From positions 284 through 6,974 of the forward strand of contig PMZX01000440.1 of the NCBI GenBank assembly GCA_003170035.1: 6,691 nt of DNA, read 5' to 3'. The DNA is from Myxococcales bacterium (GTDB taxonomy: Bacteria > Myxococcota_A > Polyangia > Fen-1088). Below are positions 1 through 5,029 of this stretch, piece after piece; within the stretch, counting starts at the first letter, position 1; the number at the start of each line of letters is the position of its first letter. The notes under the pieces were generated by a model. The model ran no database searches and was not told where the DNA came from. It saw only the letters and a program-made list of their open reading frames with translations. The position numbers and the translations under genes are program-made.

Positions 1-984
1 TGGTCACGCGTGGCCATGCGCGTCCTGCTCGAAATGGGCAGCTTTGCTGCTGCCGACGCCGACAGCCTCTACGCCGGCACGCGCACGGCTGACCTGCGCC
101 GCTTTTTCGGCAGCAGGACCACTCTCGCCGTCACCGCCACCACCCACGAGAACCCCGAGCTGCACCACTCGGGGTTCGCCGCGCTGAAGGTGAAGGACGC
201 CGTGGTCGATGCCCTCCGCGACCGCATGGGCCACCGCCCCAACGTGGACGTGAAGAACCCCGACGTGTCCCTGGTTCTGCATCTACGCGGAAGCGATGCA
301 CGACTCTTCGTCGATCTGGCCGGTGATCCGCTGCATCGACGCGGCTACCGGGTGGCCATGGCCGACGCGCCTCTCAAGGAATCCCTGGCTGCGGCGGTGC
401 TCGCCTTGGGCGGCGTGCGTGCGGAGCAGCCATTTGTCGATCCCATGACCGGCACAGGGACGCTGGCCATCGAGCACGCGCTGGCAAGCCGCAACATCGC
501 CCCGGGCCTGCGCCGCGCCTTCGGATTCGAACGATGGGCTGACCAGAGCCATCTCCCGCTCTTCGCGCGACTCAAACAAGCGGCGCAAGACTGCAGATTG
601 GCCAAAGCCCCCTGCCCCATCCTGGCCCGCGACCTCTTGACCTCGGCGATTCAGTCAGCGCGCCGGAATGCCCAAGCCGCCGGGGTGGCCGAGGACATCC
701 TGTTCGAAGTCGCTGATATCGCGACGCTGGTGTCGCGCGATCCGCCCGGGACCATCTGCATGAACCCACCCTACGGCGAGCGACTGCCCGGTCCGGACCC
801 AGAGCAACCACTGGACGAGCTCTACGCCACCATCGCCCACACCCTAGACCTGATGCGCGGGTGGAGCGCGGTCATCCTGTGCGGCAACCCGCTGCTTGCA
901 CGCATCCTCCAGCGCAAGCATGAAATCTCGCACCGTCTGTGGAATGGCCCTCTTGAAGCGCGCCTGCTCGTGTACCGGCTGTAG
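1..984 (+). CDS. rlmL: 23S rRNA (guanine-N2)-methyltransferase, RlmL-like, 5'-truncated
   Basis: THUMP-associated class I SAM-dependent methyltransferase, cytoplasmic. In characterised relatives this family makes m2G2445 in 23S rRNA. The frame is open through base 1, and the first visible residues (SRVAMRVLLEMGSF...LYAG) match the interior of the THUMP region of RlmL. The true start therefore lies outside the window, and the GTG at 10 is not the start. Counting from that GTG, the SAM-binding motif I is DPMTGTGTLAIEHA (about residues 144-157), an ARDLL segment follows near 206-210, and the catalytic N2-guanine signature NPPYGERL sits at 252-259. The C-terminal LWNGPLEARLLVYRL resembles the end of the RlmL half of E. 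coli RlmKL. The protein stops there, so the RlmK half is absent and this is the unfused form. Its stop codon faces the lipoprotein stop across one base. The family is clear. The exact target base is inferred from the family. Confidence 0.9.
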   Translation, partial: WSRVAMRVLLEMGSFAAADADSLYAGTRTADLRRFFGSRTTLAVTATTHENPELHHSGFAALKVKDAVVDALRDRMGHRPNVDVKNPDVSLVLHLRGSDARLFVDLAGDPLHRRGYRVAMADAPLKESLAAAVLALGGVRAEQPFVDPMTGTGTLAIEHALASRNIAPGLRRAFGFERWADQSHLPLFARLKQAAQDCRLAKAPCPILARDLLTSAIQSARRNAQAAGVAEDILFEVADIATLVSRDPPGTICMNPPYGERLPGPDPEQPLDELYATIAHTLDLMRGWSAVILCGNPLLARILQRKHEISHRLWNGPLEARLLVYRL

Positions 985-990
985 GCTACA
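980..990. other. Palindrome joining two convergent stop codons
   Basis: TGTAG-G-CTACA is an 11-bp perfect inverted repeat centred on base 985. The plus-strand TAG (982-984) ends the methyltransferase and the minus-strand TAG (988-986) ends the lipoprotein. No intrinsic terminator (stem followed by a T run) fits in the gap, so transcription from each side probably runs into the other gene. The short palindrome may simply follow from two TAG stops placed back to back. Confidence 0.6.
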
Positions 991-1492
991 TTCCGCTCAA
1001 GAAGCGCCACTTGTTGTTGGAGGTTCGTTCGAGCACGAACCTGTGGCGATCATTGACGCGGCGATAGCGTTCGCCGGTCTCACTCTGCAGCTCGAACGCA
1101 CCGTTGAGGAACGCATCGACCTCAGCCTGATCACCCCGCACGGTGACCCGCTGATATTCGATGTCATAGCGCAAAGACTGCACACGCCCGAGGCGACTGG
1201 TCAGGATCTGCCGCAAACCGTCGTAGCCGTAGTCATCGTTCGCCTGGGGCGTGCCCCCGTCCTCGAAGTACCGCTTCGACGCCAGCAACAACAGCCCATC
1301 AATGTTCTTCTCGATGAGACAGGCTCGATATTGCTCGACGGTCTCGACGACGGCCAGGTTGTCTTCGGTGGCCGGGATTGTGGTCCCGGCCAGGAACCGC
1401 GTGTGACCGCAGCCAGCGATAGCCGTTGCAAACACGACTGCCAGCGCACCGAGTCTTGAGGTTGTCATGCGTCTCTTGCAGGGAATTAGCAT
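986..1492 (-). CDS. Small NTF2-like (SnoaL-type) lipoprotein
   Basis: Predicted lipoprotein of about 160-168 residues, not recognised as a named protein. From the ATG at 1468 it begins MTTSRLGALAVVFATAIAGC, a signal peptide with lipobox IAGC (lipidated Cys20 in that numbering). Gly at +2 fits outer-membrane sorting under the E. coli rule. The mature part has a helical start (VETVEQYRACLIEKNIDGLLLLAS), then YFEDGGTP and DDYGYDGL. An alternating beta-strand pattern follows (RYDIEYQRVTV, AEVDAFLNGAFEL, RHRFVLER, KWRFLSGM), as in the alpha+beta cone fold of NTF2-like proteins. I chose the ATG at 1492 (adds MLIPCKRR) because a GGAA lies 6 nt upstream. The ATG at 1468 has only a weak AAGAG and is the main alternative. 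The open frame continues up to 1945, but that part overlaps the protease gene in another frame and is not real. It follows the SprT-like gene by about 130 bp in the same direction. Function unknown. Confidence 0.8.
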   Translation of the reverse strand: MLIPCKRRMTTSRLGALAVVFATAIAGCGHTRFLAGTTIPATEDNLAVVETVEQYRACLIEKNIDGLLLLASKRYFEDGGTPQANDDYGYDGLRQILTSRLGRVQSLRYDIEYQRVTVRGDQAEVDAFLNGAFELQSETGERYRRVNDRHRFVLERTSNNKWRFLSGM

Positions 1493-1622
1493 CAATCGTT
1501 CCAGCAGAAAAGACCTGCGCCTGTGCCGGCCTTTCGCCGCATCCGGACCCACCCGCGACTCTCTGGCCAGAAATAATCCTCCCGTCTGCCAAGATGACAG
1601 CGCCGCAGGGTTCGCAGGCGAC
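1493..1622 (-). other. Intergenic gap, protease to lipoprotein
   Basis: This is a 130-bp spacer between two leftward genes. I see no convincing sigma-70 promoter and no terminator. An SD-like GGGAGG near 1580 is not followed by a usable start codon at the right distance. The two genes may be cotranscribed. Confidence 0.45.
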
Positions 1623-2498
1623 CTATCTTCCAAACAGGCGATCGACGTTTTCCTTCTCCCAAGCAGAGGCACGCTGGTAGTCGGCAAACTCGCGTTCCTG
1701 GGCGAGAAACTCAGGCGGATGGAAGCAGCGTCGGCTCCCGCTCCGACGGATCTCGTGCCGGCCGTGAAGCATCTCGTGGAACACAATCCACTCGACGAAG
1801 AAGAGCGGCACCTCGGCGCGGTCGAGCGCGGGATGCACGCGGATGATGCGGTCCTCGACCGAGAAACTGCCCATCTTGATGGACCGCTGCTGCGCTCGGA
1901 ACAGCGCAGGCCCCCAAGTGATCTTCGCCTGCAGCGTGCCCTCAAAGTACCGCCGGTTCAGGCGATCGAAGATGTCCTGCAGGTCGTGGACGCGTCCAGT
2001 GGGCCGCAGTTTCACCAGGCGCGGCCGGCGTGGTGCCCGGCTGATGATGTGCTCGTGGCGCTCGATGAATTCCCCCAGAGTTCCGGATGCGCGCCGGTCG
2101 TTGTGGACCACGTAGCGCGCCAATGCTCGCACCAGCCGAGGCTCGGCGCCGGCGAATATGCGGTGAATCCTGACCACGTAGACCGCGGGCTCGCGTCGCA
2201 CCGCCACAATATTGTAGCGATTGCCGGTTAGCGTGAGGCGCACGCCTTTGCCGGGAGGTAGGTAGGCAGCCACGGCCTGCTCAAGCCGAATCTCCTCCAG
2301 TGGGCGACCGCCAGCAGGGAGCCTGACGACCCGGCCGGGGGTTTTTCCTCGCGCAGCCCAACGCGATATGGGGCACGGAGAAGCGCCCCCCTCATCGTCG
2401 GAATCGGCAAACCGGAAGGTCAATTGCCGCGCGTCCACGGAGGTCACCTGACTGCCCGCGGGCGGCGGGGTGTCGCCTCGAAAGAGCATCTTGCTCAA
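1623..2498 (-). CDS. SprT-like domain zinc metalloprotease
   Basis: Protein of 291 residues with a C-terminal SprT-like domain (about 168-291). The active-site helix is VEWIVFHEMLHGRHE, with zinc ligands His241 and His245, catalytic Glu242, and a likely third ligand His260 in CFHPPEFLAQEREFADY. Preceding family-typical segments are LQDIFDRLNRRYFEGTL (173-189), ITWGP (193-197) and SFSVEDRIIRVHPALD. The usual SprT C-terminal zinc ribbon is absent. Residues 1-50 are low-complexity, and 55-165 form a basic alpha+beta region of unknown role with VYVVRIHRIFAGAEPRLVRAL. There is no signal peptide, so it is probably cytoplasmic. Eukaryotic SPRTN/Wss1 relatives cleave DNA-protein crosslinks, but that role is not shown for bacterial members like this one. 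The start is TTG at 2498, because GAGGA sits 5 nt upstream (2508-2504). The in-frame ATG at 2489 lacks a spaced SD. Confidence 0.85.
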   Translation of the reverse strand: MSKMLFRGDTPPPAGSQVTSVDARQLTFRFADSDDEGGASPCPISRWAARGKTPGRVVRLPAGGRPLEEIRLEQAVAAYLPPGKGVRLTLTGNRYNIVAVRREPAVYVVRIHRIFAGAEPRLVRALARYVVHNDRRASGTLGEFIERHEHIISRAPRRPRLVKLRPTGRVHDLQDIFDRLNRRYFEGTLQAKITWGPALFRAQQRSIKMGSFSVEDRIIRVHPALDRAEVPLFFVEWIVFHEMLHGRHEIRRSGSRRCFHPPEFLAQEREFADYQRASAWEKENVDRLFGR

Positions 2499-2503
2499 GT
2501 ATG

Positions 2504-2508
2504 TCCTC
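2504..2508 (-). promoter_or_regulatory. Ribosome binding site setting a TTG start
   Basis: GAGGA on the minus strand lies 5 nt before the TTG at 2498 of the SprT-like gene. From the ATG at 2489 the same site would be 14 nt away, too far for initiation. This decides the start in favour of TTG. Confidence 0.65.
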
Positions 2509-2549
2509 GTCGCATCGCAGAAGGTTCTGTTTTCACTTTCGATTCTGCG

Positions 2550-2588
2550 ATCGTAACAACCAGCAGGCTGTTGATCAAAATTCTATCA
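2550..2588 (-). promoter_or_regulatory. Candidate overlapping promoters for the protease gene
   Basis: There are two sigma-70-like possibilities on the minus strand. The first has -35 TTGATC (2578-2573), a 17-nt spacer and -10 TACGAT (2555-2550), each 4 of 6 to consensus. The second is an extended -10, TGATAGAAT (2588-2580), in which TAGAAT is 5 of 6 and carries the TGn motif, but it has no good -35. Predicted leaders are about 45 and 75 nt. Both lie in the only clearly AT-rich gap upstream of this gene. This is pattern matching only. The sigma factor consensus of this organism is unknown. Confidence 0.4.
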
Positions 2589-2700
2589 CTTTGAAGTTAT
2601 TTGACTTTTCCTGTTGATAACTACATCTACCTAAAAGTAAGAGCTTGTTGTACATTACAATGCCCGCATGTCGCCGTTGTCTGGCGAGAGGGAGCGGCGC
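2589..2700. other. AT-rich gap between RNase E/G and protease genes
   Basis: Non-coding, and clearly lower in GC than the genes on either side. It contains two short stems, TCGCC/GGCGA with a 7-nt loop (2671-2687) and TTGTA/TACAA (within 2647-2659). Neither is followed by a T run on the minus strand, so no intrinsic terminator for the upstream RNase gene can be assigned. The octamer CTGTTGAT occurs at 2611-2618 and again at 2568-2575, 43 bp apart. Confidence 0.5.
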
Positions 2701-4650
2701 TCAGCCCTGCGTCTTGGGCTCGTCAGTGGCAGCGGGAAGTGCAGCCGTTTCGGGCGCGACCTGCGGAGTCTTGGAAGGTGCCGGGGTGCTGCGAGAGCTT
2801 GGCGGCGCACCCTGAGATGAATCGGCACCGGCGGGACCCTCGGCTGGCCCAGGTGGCCGGCGGATGTCCGCGGCGTCGGGCACGGAATCGCTCGCCGCCG
2901 CTTCCCCGTTCACGGCTCGATGCTGTGCCGAGCGCTCGTCGTTGCGGGGCTCGCGGTCCTCACTGCCCGCCTCGCGGTCGGCTGCGCTGCTGCGTTCTTC
3001 CTCCTCCAGCATGGCCTCGACCTCAGCAGGCGGGCCAAGCTTCTTGCGACGGCGACGACGCCGATCAGCGCGCTCGCCCTCGCGGTCCGCATCCGATCGA
3101 TCAAGCGGCGTCTTCTGGTTGGGGGAACGCAACTCAAAATCCTCAAGTGCGAACGAGCCACGCGCCTTGACGATGATGCGCCTCTGCAAGCGCTTCTCCA
3201 TGTCCTCCAGGTATCCGTGGTCCGTGGTCGCCAGCACCTGCGCGACGTCCGGGTGCACTTCGATGAGCACCGTATCTCCCTCGATCAGGTTGCCCTGGCG
3301 CCTCAGCTCGCGCAGAAGCTCGTAGGCCACGGTCCGCCGCGACTTGGTGTAGCCCTTACCCTCACAGTGTTCGCACGGCTCGGTCAGCGCGTGCAGGAGC
3401 GACTCGCGCGTTCGCTTGCGGGTCATCTCGATCAGGCCCAACTCGGAGATGCGGGTGACCGCCGCCTTCGATCGGTCGCGACGCAGGTGATCGTTGAAGG
3501 CGCGCGTGACCCGATCGCGGTTGGATGCGCGGTCCATGTCGATGAAGTCGACCACGATCATGCCGCCGAGAGAGCGGATGCGCAGCTGCTCGGCAACCTC
3601 ACGACAAGCTTCCAGGTTGGTCTGGGTTATGGTGTCTTCCAGATTCTTCTTGCCGACGAAGCGGCCGGTGTTGACGTCGATGGCCGTCAAGGCCTCCATC
3701 TCGTCGACGATGAGATAGCCGCCTGACTTGAGCCAAACCTTGCGCTCTAGCGCCCGGTCTATCTCGATCTCGATGCCGTAGCCGTCGAAGATAGGCTCCG
3801 GTCCGTCGTACAGATCGATCTGTCCGGTGAAGTCCGGCATGAAGGCCGCAATGAACTTCTTGATCTTCTCGTATTCGGCGCGGGAATCGATAATCAGCTT
3901 GGCCACCTCGGGCGTGAACATGTCGCGCACCGTGCGCAGCAGGAGATCGAGATCGTTGTAGATGAGCGCGGGACAGCGAATGTTCTGGGTGCGGCGAACA
4001 ATTTCGTTCCACAGCTTGATGAGGAAATCCATGTCGGCGCGGAGATCCTTCTCCGGCACGTTCTCGGCAACCGTACGCACGATGAAGCCCGTCCCCGGCG
4101 GCCGCATCTGGTCGATGATCTCGCGCAGGCGGCGGCGCTCCTTGTCGGAGGAAATGCGCCGAGAAATTCCCACGTGTTCGACCGTGGGCATGAACACCAG
4201 GTGCCGGCCCGGCAACGAAATGTACCGGGTCGTCCGAGCCCCCTTGGTACTGATGGGTTCCTTGGTTACCTGAACGACGATCTCCTGCCCTTCTCTCAGC
4301 AGATCCTCGATGCGTGCGCCGCCTGGCGGCCCCGACGGCTCGCTGTCGTCATCGTCGTCCTGGACGTTGGCACGGCCCTGTCCCTCGCCTGCCGAGACCA
4401 GCCGGCGAAGGTCGTCGGGCGTCCCGCGCACGTCCGAGACGTGCAGGTAGGCAGACTTCTCCAGTCCGATGTTGACAAAGGCCGCTTGCATCCCCGGCAG
4501 GACCCGATCCACTCGGCCCTTGTAGATGTTTCCCGCAATGCCCCGTTCCTGTTTGCGCTCGATGTAGAGTTCGGCCAGCAAGCCGTCCTCGACCAGCGCA
4601 ACGCGAGTCTCGGGCCCGTCCGCGTTGATGACCAAAAAGCTGTCAGTCAT
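2701..4650 (-). CDS. rng: Ribonuclease E/G family endoribonuclease
   Basis: Endoribonuclease of mRNA decay and rRNA/tRNA processing, 649 residues (E. coli RNase G has 489). The N-terminal S1 domain (about 37-130) starts GIAGNIYKGRVDRVLPGMQAAFVNIG. It carries an extra loop at about 86-111 with an acidic DDDDDSE. The RNase H-like and 5'-sensor region follows, with KGARTTRYISLPGRHLVFMP at 136-155. The DNase I-like core has the Mg-binding aspartates Asp325 (in LTAIDVNTGR) and Asp368 (in GGMIVVDFIDMDR), which match Asp303 and Asp346 of E. coli RNase E. The Zn-link is CEHC (Cys426, Cys429). The catalytic core ends near 510. Residues 511-649 are a Pro/Ala/Ser/Glu-rich disordered tail with a run of six Arg and two Lys at 530-537. 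The N-terminus MTDSFLVINADGPETRVALVEDG aligns with RNase G, which fixes the ATG at 4650, although no Shine-Dalgarno sequence precedes it. The tail makes an RNase E-like scaffold role possible, so the E versus G name is uncertain. Confidence 0.93.
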   Translation of the reverse strand: MTDSFLVINADGPETRVALVEDGLLAELYIERKQERGIAGNIYKGRVDRVLPGMQAAFVNIGLEKSAYLHVSDVRGTPDDLRRLVSAGEGQGRANVQDDDDDSEPSGPPGGARIEDLLREGQEIVVQVTKEPISTKGARTTRYISLPGRHLVFMPTVEHVGISRRISSDKERRRLREIIDQMRPPGTGFIVRTVAENVPEKDLRADMDFLIKLWNEIVRRTQNIRCPALIYNDLDLLLRTVRDMFTPEVAKLIIDSRAEYEKIKKFIAAFMPDFTGQIDLYDGPEPIFDGYGIEIEIDRALERKVWLKSGGYLIVDEMEALTAIDVNTGRFVGKKNLEDTITQTNLEACREVAEQLRIRSLGGMIVVDFIDMDRASNRDRVTRAFNDHLRRDRSKAAVTRISELGLIEMTRKRTRESLLHALTEPCEHCEGKGYTKSRRTVAYELLRELRRQGNLIEGDTVLIEVHPDVAQVLATTDHGYLEDMEKRLQRRIIVKARGSFALEDFELRSPNQKTPLDRSDADREGERADRRRRRRKKLGPPAEVEAMLEEEERSSAADREAGSEDREPRNDERSAQHRAVNGEAAASDSVPDAADIRRPPGPAEGPAGADSSQGAPPSSRSTPAPSKTPQVAPETAALPAATDEPKTQG

Positions 4651-4686
4651 TTAGGACTGTGAAAAACCGGCATCTAGGCTCGACAA

Positions 4687-4706
4687 CCCTGACGTCAATG
4701 TCAGGG
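4687..4706 (-). promoter_or_regulatory. Hairpin or operator in the rng leader
   Basis: CCCTGAC and GTCAGGG form a perfect 7-bp inverted repeat around a 6-nt loop, 37 nt before the rng start codon. No T run follows at once on either strand, so it is not a standard terminator. On the minus strand, an upstream AGGG (within CGAGGGTCTGATCC) could pair with the same CCCT, giving an alternative fold. It could be a repressor site or a leader structure. In E. coli, RNase E controls its own level through leader hairpins, but here that is only an analogy. Confidence 0.45.
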
Positions 4707-4739
4707 GGATCAGACCCTCGGTGTCTCGTCGTCGTATCG

Positions 4740-4768
4740 CATGTAGCATGAAAACCTCAAAAATTCAA
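4740..4768 (-). promoter_or_regulatory. Candidate rng promoter with extended -10
   Basis: On the minus strand TTGAAT (4768-4763) and TACATG (4745-4740) are separated by 17 nt. The -10 is preceded by TG plus one base (TGCTACATG), the extended -10 arrangement. It lies in the AT-rich part of the gap. Transcription would start near 4733, leaving a leader of about 83 nt that includes the 7-bp hairpin. A second, weaker possibility is TTGACG (4698-4693) with TAGATG (4676-4671) and a 16-nt spacer. Confidence 0.4.
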
Positions 4769-4808
4769 ATAGTTCCGAGCCGAGAAGGGGCCCGTGTCCG
4801 GGCCGGCA

Positions 4809-4844
4809 CGGTCGTTGCTAGCGATGTTCGGCAAGCAACGACCG
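4809..4844. repeat. 11-bp perfect inverted repeat (H2)
   Basis: The arms CGGTCGTTGCT (4809-4819) and AGCAACGACCG (4834-4844) are exact reverse complements around a 14-nt loop. This is the strongest single palindrome in the window. It can extend outward through bases 4802-4807 and 4845-4849 with bulges, at the expense of H1. No T run follows on either strand, so it does not look like an intrinsic terminator. Confidence 0.75.
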
Positions 4845-4980
4845 GCGGCACTGACTCCGAGAGTTGCTCCTCCTCCCAACACACCGGCGCAAGTCGGTGT
4901 GCCCTGTACTCGCGGTTGGAATTCTTCCACCGCTTAACATATCTAGCCAAGCTTAACCAGCCTCGCTTAGGATTCTGGCA

Positions 4981-5004
4981 GCCCTCGTGGACAACCACGG
5001 GGGC
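4981..5004. repeat. 10-bp stem-loop behind cdsA (H7)
   Basis: GCCCTCGTGG and CCACGGGGGC pair around an ACAA loop. One pair is U-G on the plus strand and C-A on the minus strand. It begins 26 nt downstream of the cdsA stop codon (minus-strand sense). It could end or protect the uppS-cdsA message, but it lacks the T run of an intrinsic terminator. Confidence 0.6.
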
Positions 5005-5029
5005 TTCGCCGTATTGGGCATCCTTGTTC

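Larger units (their letters stand above)
4789..5004 (+). ncRNA. Candidate structured RNA: seven consecutive stem-loops
   Basis: This stretch between rng and cdsA encodes no plausible protein but holds seven stem-loops in a row. H1 4789-4804 has 6 bp and loop TGTC. H2 4809-4844 has 11 bp and a 14-nt loop. H3 4852-4866 has 4 Watson-Crick pairs and 2 G-U. H4 4880-4901 has 9 bp with one G-U and a GCAA tetraloop. H5 4912-4933 has 9 bp and one bulge. H6 4957-4978 has CCAG/CTGG and CCT/AGG with a 3-nt bulge. H7 4981-5004 has 10 bp with one G-U and loop ACAA. The non-Watson-Crick pairs are G-U only on the plus strand, which is why that strand is given. H6 competes with an alternative stem, 4947-4952 with 4965-4971. 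No closing outer stem and no plus-strand promoter or terminator was found. I see no hallmark of tmRNA, RNase P RNA, SRP RNA or a tRNA. It may instead be an intercistronic element of the leftward transcript. Confidence 0.4.

Noticed and set aside
1493..1945. Upstream extension of the lipoprotein reading frame to 1945 (319 codons in all)
   Set aside because: It overlaps the SprT-like protease in another phase and has an arginine/serine-rich composition typical of a shadow frame. The signal peptide marks the true start near 1468-1492.
1467..2231. 254-codon plus-strand open frame opposite the protease gene
   Set aside because: Antisense shadow of a gene with a clear HEMLH active site. It shows no domain or motif of its own.
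2329..2346. GC palindrome followed by five T on the plus strand (CCCGGCCGGG then TTTTT), terminator-like
   Set aside because: It sits within the protease coding sequence, on the strand without a gene. The palindrome has no loop and would not form a normal hairpin.
2550..2660. Possible replication origin: AT-rich gap with TTATCAACA resembling a DnaA box
   Set aside because: It has only one near-match with a mismatch in a conserved position, no cluster of boxes, and no origin-linked gene such as dnaA, dnaN or rpmH nearby.
2671..2702. Short stems after the rng stop as an intrinsic terminator
   Set aside because: Stems of 4-5 bp without a T run on the minus strand do not meet the terminator pattern.
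2920..3726. 268-codon plus-strand open frame opposite rng
   Set aside because: It lies wholly antisense to the well-supported RNase E/G gene. Long antisense frames are expected in GC-rich codons, and its protein resembles no family.
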